From Nocardia vermiculata NBRC 100427 (GTDB lineage Bacteria; Actinomycetota; Actinomycetes; Mycobacteriales; Mycobacteriaceae): a stretch of 64,000 nucleotides of DNA. Both the position numbers and the translations under genes were made by a program. The stretch covers positions 124,001 through 188,000 of the forward strand of contig NZ_BDCA01000006.1 of the NCBI RefSeq assembly GCF_001613265.1, given 5' to 3'. Shown in pieces: positions 55,762 to 64,000 of this stretch; the first letter of the stretch is position 1, and each line of letters starts with the position of its first letter. The notes beneath the pieces are model-generated. The model ran no database searches and was not told the origin of the DNA. It was given only the letters and a program-made list of their open reading frames with translations.

Positions 55762-57164
55762 TGCACGCCCGCACCATCGACCCGCTGGCACTCGACAGCT
55801 ACCAGCGCGCCGCGCGCGCCCTGCTGGCCAATCATCTGGTGACCCGGACCTTCCCGGATCGCATCGCGCTCCCGCTGATCCGCCGCTGGGCCACCGAGCT
55901 GCGGGAGGACCTCGCGGAGTTGCTCGGCTACCGGCTCGAGGTCACCGAGACCACGGCGCGACTGTTTCCCGCACCCGACCGGTTCGACACCGGTCGCCCC
56001 GCACGCACCCCCGCCGACCGGGTTTTCGACCGGCGCCGCTACGCGTATCTGTCACTGGCACTCGCAGCGCTCGGACGTGCCGGTGATCAGATCACCCTGT
56101 CGGAGCTGGCCGATCAGGTCGCCGCCTACGCCACGCGGGTGCCGGGGCTGGATTTGTCCACCGAACGCGCCGCCGACCGGGACGCATTCGTCGACGCGGT
56201 GGCCTGGCTGGCCGCGCGCGGCGCGCTCACCCTCGCCGATGGGGATGCCGGTGGCTGGGCCGCCGACCCGGATGCCGGTGAGGCGCTCTACGACATCGAC
56301 CGCGCGGTGGTGTTCGCGATCTTCCGGCCGCCGCGGGCGTTGCAGCATCTGCACAGCGTGCGTGCCCTGCTCACCGACGACGAGGGCGCGGGCCCCGGTA
56401 CCCGAGCCGCGGCTGCGCGGCGGGTACGCCGGGCGCTGGTCGAACTGCCGGTCGTCTACTCCGAAACCCTCGCCGAGGCAGAACGTTCCGCGCTGGGCAA
56501 CGAGAAGATCATTGCGGAGGTGGAGTTGCTGACGGGCCTGCGCGCCGAACGTCGCAGCGAGGGCGTCGCGCTCATCGACGCCTCGGGACGCTTCTCCGAT
56601 GTGCGTTTCCCGAGCACCGGAACGCTGGCGCAGGTGGCGTTGCTGCTGATCGGCGAGATCGCGGACCTGGCTCTCGACATCGATCATCCGCTGCCGCGGC
56701 GGCCCCGCCCGCCCCTCTCCACCGAGCTCGCCGACGGCCTCGATGCCGCGATCCCGGCGGCCACCGTCTTCGCACCACTGGTGACCGACGACACCGAAGA
56801 CGACGCCGAACCCACCGACGAGGAATCCGGCGGCGAGCAGTTCACCCATCCCTTCATCGGCGACGACTGGATCCGCGCCACGGTGATCGCACTCACCGAG
56901 CGGTACGGATCCACCTTCGCCGCCCAGTGGCAGGCCGATCCCGGCGGACTCACCACCGAGGCGATCACGCTGCTGAACCGGCTGGCGCTGGTGCAGGTCG
57001 TCGACGGCGGCATCCTCGCCCTACCGGCCCTGGCCCGCTACCGCGGGACGGTGGTGACGGTCCGCAAGCGTGCGGAAAGCGAGTTGTTCGCCTCGGCCCG
57101 CACACTGAGCAGCCACGCCACCGATCCCGCATCCGCCGACACCTCAGGAAAGGCGACGGAGTAA
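55761..57164 (+). CDS. jetB: Wadjet type II-like JetB (DUF2398, TIGR02678)
   Basis: A 467-residue protein. YQRAARALLANHLVTRTFPD and LPLIRRWATELREDLAELLG are the DUF2398 start; RRRYAYLSLALAALGRAGDQ and ALTLADGDAGGW continue it. An acidic patch (DDTEDDAEPTDEESGGEQ) lies near residue 345-362. In the complex it corresponds to the MukE-like winged-helix subunit. ATG overlaps the jetA stop (TGATG). Its stop is two bases before jetC. Family call is strong; function is by homology. Confidence 0.87.
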   Translation: MHARTIDPLALDSYQRAARALLANHLVTRTFPDRIALPLIRRWATELREDLAELLGYRLEVTETTARLFPAPDRFDTGRPARTPADRVFDRRRYAYLSLALAALGRAGDQITLSELADQVAAYATRVPGLDLSTERAADRDAFVDAVAWLAARGALTLADGDAGGWAADPDAGEALYDIDRAVVFAIFRPPRALQHLHSVRALLTDDEGAGPGTRAAAARRVRRALVELPVVYSETLAEAERSALGNEKIIAEVELLTGLRAERRSEGVALIDASGRFSDVRFPSTGTLAQVALLLIGEIADLALDIDHPLPRRPRPPLSTELADGLDAAIPAATVFAPLVTDDTEDDAEPTDEESGGEQFTHPFIGDDWIRATVIALTERYGSTFAAQWQADPGGLTTEAITLLNRLALVQVVDGGILALPALARYRGTVVTVRKRAESELFASARTLSSHATDPASADTSGKATE

Positions 57165-57166
57165 CC

Positions 57167-60100
57167 ATGGACCTCATACACGGTGGAGTCCGCTTCATCC
57201 CGACCCGAGCCGGCATCGTGAACCTCTGGGACTATCGCGATCAGGAGTTCAGCTTCGCCGACGGGCGCCTGGTGCTGCGCGGCCCGAACGGTTCCGGCAA
57301 GACCAAGGCTCTCGAGGTGCTGTTCCCGTTCGTGTTCGACGGGCGGATCGAGCCGCGCCGGCTCAACCCGTTCGCCGGTGAAGAGCGCACGATGAAGTCG
57401 AATCTGCTCTATCGCAAGCAGGATTCGGCGTATTCGTACGTGTGGATGGAGTTCGCGCGGGGCCACTGGACGGAGCCGGAAGTGGTCACCGTCGGGATCG
57501 GGATGCGCGCCACCCGCTCCTCCGACAAGGTGACGCGTTGGTACTTCGTCGCCGACGGCCGGGTGGGCGTGGATTTCTCGCTGATCGGCCCGGACGATCG
57601 GCCCTTCACCCGCAAGCAGCTCGCCGAGCAGATCGGCACCGATGCGATCGTGGACCGGCCGGTCGACTACCGTGCCGCGATCGACGCGCGAATGTTCGGG
57701 CTCGGGGTGCAGCGCTACGACCAGCTGATCAATCTGATTCTCACGCTGCGGCGCCCACAGCTGGCGAAGAACCTGGATCCGCGCGGACTCTCGCAGGCAC
57801 TCACCGACGGTCTGCGTCCGCTCGACGATCAGCTCATCCTCGACGCCGCCCGCTCGTTCAGCGATATGGAGGAGGTCGGGCGCACCCTCGAAGGGCTCGT
57901 CGCCGCCGACTCCGCCACCCGGGCATTCGTCGGCACCTACCGCAAATATCTGGCGGTGCAGGCGAAGGGCGATGTCGAACAGGTCCGCACCCGGCTGGAC
58001 GCGGTCACCCACGGCAGTACCGCATTGTTCGCCGCGGCCGCGCTGCGCGAGCGGCGCGAGGGCGAGCGCACCGCGGCCGAACAGCGCGCCGACGCCGCCG
58101 ATACCGCCTACGAGCAGGCCCTCACCGATCGCGAAACATTGCAGCGTTCGGGCGCATACGAGGGCAAACAGCAGCTCGACGATCTGGCCGGAGCGGTGCG
58201 GCGACTGGAATCCTCGGCCGCGGTGCACCGCGACAAGGCCACCAAGGCACAGCAGAGCGCCGATCAGCGGGCCGCGGAGTCCGAACGAGCCGCGACCGCG
58301 TTGGACAGCGCCGTGGCAGCGCTCGCTCGCGCGGAGAACGAGCTGCGGGAGGCGGCCGAGGAAGCGGGCATCGGGTGGACCACGCTGCCGGAGCAGGCTC
58401 GGACCGAGCAGCTGGTCACGACGGTGCGCAGCCATGCCGAGGAACGCGACGCGGATGTACGCGCGGTCCGCACGGCGATGGCCGCGGCCGACGCCGCGGC
58501 CGCCGACCGCGATCGAGCCCAGCGCACCGTCGAACACGGCACCGACCTGCGTGACACCGCGGCGGCCGCACTTGCCGAGGCCGAGGCCGAGGTCACCGTG
58601 GCCCGGTCGAATACCGCAGCGGCACTGCGGGGTTGGTGGGACACCCACCGCGACCGGTACGCCGGGGTCGCCGAACTGTTCGAGGCACTCGAAGCCGCCG
58701 TGGCACAGGCAGGTGCGGATGATGCGCCCTCGCTCGCGCAGGTTCTCACCGAGCACAGCGAACAGCTCACCGAAGAGTTGCGTGACCGCCGCCGGCAGGC
58801 ACGCGCGAGCGCAGAGCAGGCCCGTACCCACACCGCGGCGCTGCGCACCGAACGGCAGACGATCGCGGCCGAACAGGACGATGCTCCTCCGGTCACCTTC
58901 GGCCGCACCGGCTCCCGGTCCGACCGCGGCGGCGCACCACTGTGGCGGCTGGTGCGTTTCGCCGACGATGTGGATCCCGAACGTGCCGCGACGATCGAGG
59001 CCACGCTGCATGCGATGGGAATGCTCGACGCGTGGGTCGGGGACGAGTCGACCGGCCCCCTGGAGTCCGACACCGTCCTGGTTGCGCTGCCCGCCCCGTC
59101 GCGTCCCGCCGCGCCGACGCTGGCCGATGTGCTGAGCATCGAGGACGGTGTCGGGGACGGCAGTGATTCGGCGATGGGTGCGGTGTCGCGCGCCCGCCTC
59201 GCCGACGTGCTGAGCTCTATCGCTGTGCGAGACAACGCTTCCCGGTCCGAGGAACCTGTGGTCGTCTCCGGTGACGGCACCTTCCGCCACGGCGTGCAGC
59301 TGGGTCGCCACCACAAGCCACAGGCCGAATTCATCGGAGCGACCGCCCGGGCTCGCCGCCGCGAACAGCGACTCACCGATCTGGCCGTGGAGATCGCCGC
59401 GGCCGAACAGGCCGCGCAGGCAGCCGCCGAGGAGGCAGCCGCAGCCGAGGAGCACGTCGGCGAACTCGCCGCGGCGGCCCGGGAATTGCCGCGCACCACC
59501 ACGGTCACCGCCGCCCTGCGTGCGGTCTCGGAGGCCGCGGGTGTGCTGCGGTCTCATACCGATACCGCGGCACGGGCGGAGCAGGAACTGGACCAGGCGG
59601 TCGCCGCCTACACCGCGGCGGACAAGAAGGTGCGCGCAGTGGCCGCGGCCCGGTCCGCGCCCCGCGATCCGGCCGAACTGGATGCGCTCGCGGCCGCCGT
59701 CCGGCATTTCGAGAATGCGGGCACGGCGCTGCTGCGGGTGCGGGGCGAGCAGCAACGCGACGCCGAACGGGCTCGCGAGGCCGGCGACCGCCTCGCCGAA
59801 TCCCGTGATCTGGCCGAGGCTTTCGCGGAGGAGGCCGAAGCGGCGCGGGTCGGCTACGAGGAGCAGGTGCGCACCCTCGAGACGCTGCGGGAGGCGTTGG
59901 GTGCCGATGCAGCCGATATCGATCGTGAACTGGAGCGGGCACGCGAGCGGATCGAGGCCGCGCGCACCGAACAGCGCAACGCCCGCAAGGCCGCCGCCGA
60001 GGCCATCGAAGCCGTCGGCTCCGCGGAGGGCAGCTACCGCGCCGCCTACGAGGCGCTCGGGACCGCGCTCACCGAACTCCTCGCCGATGTTCGAGCATTG

Positions 60101-61381
60101 GCGCCCTATGCCCGCGCGGATCTGCTGGCGCTGCTGGGGGCGTCCGTCGAGCACCGCTGGCCGAGCACCTCGGCGGCCTGGTCGACCGCCGACCAACTGC
60201 TCTACCGGATCGAATCCGGTGGTCCGGAAACCGAGACACCGGTGCTGCCGGCCGAGGTCCATGCACTGTTCGAGGATCTGTGCACCGCGACCGCATCGGT
60301 GCGCGCCGGTGAATCGGCCCGCAAATCCACCCGCACCGCGGTGACCGCGGCCCTACAGGAATTCGACGCCGCGTTGTCGGCGGCACGCCAGGACTACCGG
60401 CTGCAGTGGGATGCCGCCGACGGTCTCACCGTGGTGCAGGTGCACGACGACAACGGTGTGGCGCCACTGTCGGATTTCGCCGATCGCATCGCCGCCGCGC
60501 GCTCGGATCAGGAACTGCTGCTCACCGACGCCGAACGCCGCATCCTGGAGGATGCCCTACTCACCGGGCTGGCACAGCAGATCCACGAACGTACCTGTGA
60601 TGCAAGGGATCTGATCGCTCGTATGGGTGCGGAGATGAAACAGCGCCGGATGTCCTCGGGTAACACGATCGGGGTGCACTGGGTGCTGGCGGACAATCTG
60701 TCGGAGTCGGCGCGGGCGGTGTGCAAACTACTCGATCACACCGCCACCGACCTCGGTCCCGGTGATCTGGCGACGGTGCGTGCGCATTTCGCCGCCGAGA
60801 TCCGGGCCGCTCGCGCCGCGCATCCGGAGCGCTCCTATCCGGAGATCCTGGCTACCACATTGGATTACCGCACGTGGCGGGTGTTCTCGTTCTCCCTGGT
60901 CAATGTCGACGGCTCCGAGGACCGGCTGACCGTCGCCCGGCACAGTGCGCTCTCGGGTGGCGAACAGTCCGTCTCACTGCATCTACCGTTGTTCGCCGCC
61001 GCGCATGTGATGCTGGATTCGGCGGACCCGCAGGCGCCGCGCCTGCTCGCCCTGGACGAGGCGTTCGCCGGTGTGGACGACAACGGCCGCAGCGAATTGC
61101 TGGGCCTGTCGGTCGATTTCGATCTGGACCTGTTCATGACCGGCTACGACCTGTGGATCACCTACGATCACGTACCGGCATGCGCGCATTACGATCTCGC
61201 GCATTCCGCAGCCGAGAACACGGTCAGCGCGACGCTGCTGGTGTGGGATTCCTCGGCACTACTCGCCGAGCACGACGGGTCCGACCTCAGCACGGCGCTC
61301 GGCTCCCCCAACCGCCGCCGCACCCCGCACACGGTGGAGGGCGGAATTCCCTTGGACGAGGTCTTGGAACCGAGCACCTGA
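57167..61381 (+). CDS. jetC: Wadjet type II-like JetC, SMC-family ATPase (TIGR02680)
   Basis: A 1404-residue SMC-like protein. Walker A is GPNGSGKT (39-46); the signature is LSGGEQ (1262-1267); Walker B is LLALDEAF with D1297-E1298. Two long Ala/Glu/Arg-rich coiled coils (about 260-610 and 790-1050) flank a hinge-like globular region. The ATG follows AAGGCGACGGA. It closes the run jetA-jetB-jetC. All nucleotide-binding residues are intact, so it should be active. No jetD follows. Confidence 0.9.
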   Translation: MDLIHGGVRFIPTRAGIVNLWDYRDQEFSFADGRLVLRGPNGSGKTKALEVLFPFVFDGRIEPRRLNPFAGEERTMKSNLLYRKQDSAYSYVWMEFARGHWTEPEVVTVGIGMRATRSSDKVTRWYFVADGRVGVDFSLIGPDDRPFTRKQLAEQIGTDAIVDRPVDYRAAIDARMFGLGVQRYDQLINLILTLRRPQLAKNLDPRGLSQALTDGLRPLDDQLILDAARSFSDMEEVGRTLEGLVAADSATRAFVGTYRKYLAVQAKGDVEQVRTRLDAVTHGSTALFAAAALRERREGERTAAEQRADAADTAYEQALTDRETLQRSGAYEGKQQLDDLAGAVRRLESSAAVHRDKATKAQQSADQRAAESERAATALDSAVAALARAENELREAAEEAGIGWTTLPEQARTEQLVTTVRSHAEERDADVRAVRTAMAAADAAAADRDRAQRTVEHGTDLRDTAAAALAEAEAEVTVARSNTAAALRGWWDTHRDRYAGVAELFEALEAAVAQAGADDAPSLAQVLTEHSEQLTEELRDRRRQARASAEQARTHTAALRTERQTIAAEQDDAPPVTFGRTGSRSDRGGAPLWRLVRFADDVDPERAATIEATLHAMGMLDAWVGDESTGPLESDTVLVALPAPSRPAAPTLADVLSIEDGVGDGSDSAMGAVSRARLADVLSSIAVRDNASRSEEPVVVSGDGTFRHGVQLGRHHKPQAEFIGATARARRREQRLTDLAVEIAAAEQAAQAAAEEAAAAEEHVGELAAAARELPRTTTVTAALRAVSEAAGVLRSHTDTAARAEQELDQAVAAYTAADKKVRAVAAARSAPRDPAELDALAAAVRHFENAGTALLRVRGEQQRDAERAREAGDRLAESRDLAEAFAEEAEAARVGYEEQVRTLETLREALGADAADIDRELERARERIEAARTEQRNARKAAAEAIEAVGSAEGSYRAAYEALGTALTELLADVRALAPYARADLLALLGASVEHRWPSTSAAWSTADQLLYRIESGGPETETPVLPAEVHALFEDLCTATASVRAGESARKSTRTAVTAALQEFDAALSAARQDYRLQWDAADGLTVVQVHDDNGVAPLSDFADRIAAARSDQELLLTDAERRILEDALLTGLAQQIHERTCDARDLIARMGAEMKQRRMSSGNTIGVHWVLADNLSESARAVCKLLDHTATDLGPGDLATVRAHFAAEIRAARAAHPERSYPEILATTLDYRTWRVFSFSLVNVDGSEDRLTVARHSALSGGEQSVSLHLPLFAAAHVMLDSADPQAPRLLALDEAFAGVDDNGRSELLGLSVDFDLDLFMTGYDLWITYDHVPACAHYDLAHSAAENTVSATLLVWDSSALLAEHDGSDLSTALGSPNRRRTPHTVEGGIPLDEVLEPST

Positions 61382-61422
61382 CGCACTGGGCGTGCGCCGG
61401 GCTCAGCGGCTGCGGCGCACGC

Positions 61423-61731
61423 TCAGTTCTCGCCGAAGGTGACCGACAGTGCATCCTGATCGCCCGGTGCGACCACTGCGGTCAGCGGCAGTTCGGGAAC
61501 AGGCTCCACCTCCGACGCGGCATAGCCGACCCATCCGGTACCGACGAATACCGCGATCAGCAAGGCGGTAGGCAGTTCCAGTAGCAGCCAACCGCCCGGT
61601 ATCGACTGCAGGCCGGTCGGCGGAATCAGTTGCACCGAGGGTATGTCGGACCGGCCACCGGCCGTGCCGCAACGGACTCCGCGGTCGGCTCCCTTTCGAT
61701 TCCTGGTTCCTGCACGCGCATTCGACATCAT
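61423..61731 (-). CDS. Small single-pass membrane protein, unknown
   Basis: A 102-residue ORF convergent with jetC. A basic N-terminus precedes one hydrophobic segment (GGWLLLELPTALLIAVFVGT) and a short acidic tail (SEVEPVPELP). The start is uncertain: tandem ATGs at 61726-61731 or a GTG giving about 70 residues. I recognise no family and see no similarity to DUF2399/JetD. Confidence 0.5.
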   Translation of the reverse strand: MMSNARAGTRNRKGADRGVRCGTAGGRSDIPSVQLIPPTGLQSIPGGWLLLELPTALLIAVFVGTGWVGYAASEVEPVPELPLTAVVAPGDQDALSVTFGEN

Positions 61732-61936
61732 TACCGATCCGCTCCGCCACCCCGGAACCCGCGCTCGCACCCGAACCTCCACTCGTTTCGAACATTCGGC
61801 GGATTTGCCGAAATGCCGCTGGAACTTCAGCGTGCCGGATCCACGCAGACGCCACACCGATAATAAGCAGGACATTCGGCGTGTCCGGACGAAAAGCTCC
61901 GAATACCAATCGGTTGCTAATATCTCGCCGATTCGA

Positions 61937-62437
61937 TCAGCGCACACTCGCGTCGGGCACCATGGGCGGGCAGGTGCCGCCGGGGAAGGTCTGCAACTCG
62001 AAGTGCCACCACTCGTTCACGAACGTCCGGCACAGCCCGAAACGATTTCCGTTGTCCTGCAACCACTGTGCTCCCTGCTGCGGGCCGACATCGATCGCGT
62101 GCCCGGTCACATGGGTGGATTCGTCGGGCGGCAGTACCCAGCGCCGCGCCGCCTCGGGGCTGCCGTAGGTGGCAATCCCCTCGTCCCACAGCTGCTGCTG
62201 TTCCGCACGGGTGCGATAGCCGGACACGATCTCGAGCGGTACCCCCTGTTCGTGCGCCTGCTGCTCGGCCAGCGAGTACGCCGCGGCCAGCAGCGGATCC
62301 AGTCCCGCACTGCCGGCCGCGGATCCGGTCGCAACGGGTGCGGCGGTACCGGTCCCGGTCGCGCCCGCCACAGCCACTCCGACCATCACCGCTGTCCCCG
62401 CCAGTCCGCGCAACATGAAAGCGATCCTAGCCACCAC
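61937..62437 (-). CDS. Secreted VanY-like D-Ala-D-Ala carboxypeptidase (M15B)
   Basis: A 166-residue protein with an N-terminal signal (about 1-33) and an M15B domain. S107-T-H109-V-T-G112-H-A-I-D116 is the SxHxxGxAxD zinc motif and E142-W-W-H145 holds the third ligand; VSGYRTRAEQQQLWDEG is conserved. All catalytic residues are present. It probably trims peptidoglycan stem peptides outside the cell; no vancomycin-resistance genes are near. Start at GTG 62437 or ATG 62416. Confidence 0.88.
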   Translation of the reverse strand: MVARIAFMLRGLAGTAVMVGVAVAGATGTGTAAPVATGSAAGSAGLDPLLAAAYSLAEQQAHEQGVPLEIVSGYRTRAEQQQLWDEGIATYGSPEAARRWVLPPDESTHVTGHAIDVGPQQGAQWLQDNGNRFGLCRTFVNEWWHFELQTFPGGTCPPMVPDASVR

Positions 62438-62655
62438 CTACCCCTTGCCCCCGCCCCGGGCACGGACGCACCGTCGGGTGCGCGAGCCGCCGGAGATTGT
62501 CCACCTCGTCGTCACGCGACCGGTTCGCGCCACCGCGCCCGGCCCGAACTCGCTTTCCGCCAGTGGCGTGTCTATCGCGGGCGAGCGCCATCACAGCCAC
62601 TACCGTGCGAAGCGGTCCTGTGTTCTGTCGACCCGACGACGACGAGGAGGCAGTC

Positions 62656-62871
62656 GTGGCACTTCCGATGACCGCGAACACCCTGGTAGCGGTCGCTGCC
62701 GCACTGGGAGCGACCGCACTCGTCGCCCTCGCCACGCTCGCCCCGGCTCGCACCCGCCGCATTCCTTCGGATGCCGACGAGGTAACGCGACGTCGCATGG
62801 TTCACCAGGGCGGTGTCACGCCCACCCGACACCGTCGCGCGACCCGTGCAGGCATCACACCGCCCCACTAG
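62656..62871 (+). CDS. Small membrane-anchored protein, unknown
   Basis: A 71-residue ORF with a GTG start and a clear AGGAGG five bases upstream. One hydrophobic segment (NTLVAVAAALGATALVALAT) is followed by a basic, Arg/His-rich tail (RRRMVHQGG, TRHRRATRAG). The ribosome site supports translation; the function is unknown. Confidence 0.55.
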   Translation: MALPMTANTLVAVAAALGATALVALATLAPARTRRIPSDADEVTRRRMVHQGGVTPTRHRRATRAGITPPH

Positions 62872-63008
62872 CTCAGGCGCAGAAGCTACTGCCCTCAACT
62901 GTCGAACACGGTCGTTCATCTGCCGATGGCGTCGCCGGCCCAGGTCCTGGCGGTGCCGTTGGCGAGATCTGGGCCGGCGGGAGACCCGTTGGAACGTTGA
63001 CTCGCGGC

Positions 63009-63119
63009 ATGATTGTCTATGCTCAGGGCGCCCACGATCAGGCAGCGGCGCAGGTGGCCGATTACAAAGAATTGCGCGGGGAACTCCACGCCGCGACCGA
63101 CGCGCCGACCGGCGAGTAA
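63009..63119 (+). CDS. Possible 36-residue ORF or gene remnant
   Basis: An ATG-initiated reading frame of 36 codons containing AAAQVADYKELRGELHAATD, ending in TAA, a rare stop here. The frame stays open upstream for some distance, so it could be the end of a decayed gene. No clear ribosome site. Weak call. Confidence 0.3.
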   Translation: MIVYAQGAHDQAAAQVADYKELRGELHAATDAPTGE

Positions 63120-63209
63120 GCAACCGACGCCGCCGGATCACCCGGCGCAATCATCTCCGGGCCGAATCGCTTTGCGGCACTGCATCGGTCGCGACGCGGA
63201 TACACCGGA

Positions 63210-63422
63210 TCAGGTGTCCAGCCATTGCTCTATCCGGTTGAGATCGGTGGTGGTGACGATATCCTCCCCGTAGTCACCATCCATGAGTTTCCATTCGTGG
63301 CGCGGGGCGGCACTGCGCACGAGAACATACCCCGCCTTCTCGGCTCGGGCGACCAGTCGGCGGATCCGTTCGGCGTGTGGATCCGGTTGTGCGGCTCCAT
63401 TGTTCGGTCCCGTATCAGTCAT
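63210..63422 (-). CDS. Small conserved-looking hypothetical protein
   Basis: A 70-residue protein with a polar N-terminus and a compact domain (IRRLVARAEKAGYVLVRS, DGDYGEDIVTTTDLNRIEQW). Its ATG overlaps the stop of the upstream ORF by eight bases (ATGACTGA), a sign of translational coupling. No family recognised. Confidence 0.55.
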   Translation of the reverse strand: MTDTGPNNGAAQPDPHAERIRRLVARAEKAGYVLVRSAAPRHEWKLMDGDYGEDIVTTTDLNRIEQWLDT

Positions 63423-63762
63423 CGGTGCGGCTCCATCGTGCTCGTCGGCTGGAATCGGGCTGGATGCGTCCGGCGGCAACGAGGGCCGCGAAGGCGGACC
63501 GCTTGCGTGGACAGTCGTGATCGCGATGGACCTGCATCCACAGGTGGGCCTCCGCGAGGGTGAACGGGCGGTCAGGGCACGCGCAGCTCCACTCCGACGG
63601 CCACGCGAACGTTCGGGGCCGACCTTCGCGTCGATTGCTGCCGCACGAGCTGTCATGTGGTGCGGCGGGGTCACCCGGCCAGAGACAACCGGCCGCAAGC
63701 AGCGCCACCCCACATCCCGACAACACCGTCACAATGCTCGACAGGGCGTTCCAGGTCCCCAT
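63415..63762 (-). CDS. Hypothetical protein with lipobox-like start and Cys/His cluster
   Basis: A 115-residue ORF. The N-terminus has a hydrophobic stretch ending in LLAAGC, lipobox-like. The C-terminal half has CACPDRPFTLAEAHLWMQVH and RDHDCPRK, a Cys-x-Cys...His...His...Cys set that could bind zinc. It is coupled to the next ORF. The lipobox and cytoplasmic-looking zinc cluster are contradictory, so a shorter internal start is possible. Confidence 0.45.
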   Translation of the reverse strand: MGTWNALSSIVTVLSGCGVALLAAGCLWPGDPAAPHDSSCGSNRREGRPRTFAWPSEWSCACPDRPFTLAEAHLWMQVHRDHDCPRKRSAFAALVAAGRIQPDSSRRARWSRTDD

Positions 63763-63769
63763 CGGGCAA

Positions 63770-64000
63770 TCACTCGACCCGAGTATCGTTCGGGTACAGT
63801 CCGTTTGCGAGCTCGTTCAGTCCGGCGAGCACCTGCCGGAACGTTTCCGCCGGAACCACGCCGTGCCGAAACGGCTTGCCGGTTTCCTGGGCGGCGGGGA
63901 ATTCGACACCGCGGCAGTGCGCCCGCTCGCGGGGACTCAACCGCGGCGGCTCGACCCGGTGGAAGTGCACCAGCGTGTGGTAGGCGACCTGTTTCCAGGC
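63770..64000 (-). CDS. Hypothetical protein, 5' part beyond the window
   Basis: At least 76 C-terminal residues are visible, reading AWKQVAYHTLVHFHRVEPPR onward and ending in NGLYPNDTRVE. The frame is open to the window edge. Seven bases separate it from the next ORF, so the three right-end ORFs probably form one unit. No family recognised. Confidence 0.5.
   Translation of the reverse strand, partial: AWKQVAYHTLVHFHRVEPPRLSPRERAHCRGVEFPAAQETGKPFRHGVVPAETFRQVLAGLNELANGLYPNDTRVE

Noticed and set aside
57038..60262. A 1074-codon open frame antisense to jetC
   Set aside because: It mirrors a high-GC coding frame with strong third-position bias; the sense frame has Walker A, signature and Walker B motifs and the antisense product has no recognisable domain.
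61423..61731. A jetD remnant downstream of jetC
   Set aside because: The ORF is on the opposite strand, about 100 residues, with a membrane helix and no Toprim or DUF2399-like motif.
61937..62437. A vancomycin-resistance gene
   Set aside because: M15B carboxypeptidases are common cell-wall enzymes in actinobacteria; no vanH, vanA, vanX or vanRS is nearby.

Overview
The window is a high-GC chromosomal segment from an actinobacterium of the mycolic-acid group (Mycobacteriales). Nocardia or a close relative is my best guess. The evidence is a complete Pup-proteasome locus, several F420-type flavin-fold oxidoreductases, a DprE2-like reductase, an LppK/MTB12-like lipoprotein, and a gene order that, from memory, follows M. 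tuberculosis from about Rv2061c to Rv2125 without its PE/PPE genes. I saw no tRNA, rRNA, CRISPR array or insertion sequence.

Left part (1-3.2 kb): an edge-truncated F420-type reductase divergent from a TetR regulator; an XRE repressor divergent from a methionine aminopeptidase, with two matching operators between them; and two convergent, paralogous F420 PPOX-fold genes. Cobalamin block (3.3-15 kb): cobN under a cobalamin riboswitch, two small paralogous membrane proteins, cobG-cobH-cobIJ on the plus strand, cobK-cobL-SDR on the minus strand, and an Rv2074-like F420-dependent biliverdin reductase. MIRU-like tandem repeats sit around cobH.

Conserved core (15-39.5 kb): an M24 peptidase, a 5'-3' exonuclease, a Q/P/W-rich membrane protein, helY-tatC-tatA, an inserted ketopantoate-reductase-like gene, and pafC-pafB-pafA. 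The proteasome operon pup-prcB-prcA and dop follow, then an ArsC-like gene, pxpABC (5-oxoprolinase), an AIM24 protein, an exported cyclophilin, the proteasomal ATPase arc/mpa, an LppK-like lipoprotein, trmI and a RecB-family nuclease. PafB and PafC are the DNA-damage activator. Promoter-like sites resembling the PafBC (RecA-NDp) class lie just upstream of the 5'-3' exonuclease, the RecB-family nuclease and, more weakly, pup.

Region 39.5-52 kb: hisG and hisE, preceded on the same strand by a compact unit of a 2-oxoglutarate dioxygenase, a SAM methyltransferase, a carnitine-acyltransferase-fold enzyme and a GNAT. This unit looks like an undescribed small-molecule pathway that hydroxylates, methylates and acylates. 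After it come a HAD phosphatase, a membrane Ser/Thr kinase, cobalamin-dependent metH and a PAC2-family gene.

Right part (52.3-64 kb) looks accessory. It holds a short resolvase-like protein divergent from an XRE regulator across a palindrome, then a three-gene condensin locus (DUF2397, DUF2398 and a 1404-residue SMC-like ATPase) matching type II Wadjet jetA, jetB and jetC. No jetD nuclease gene is in view. The end holds a VanY-like carboxypeptidase and several small unassigned ORFs, the last cut by the window edge.
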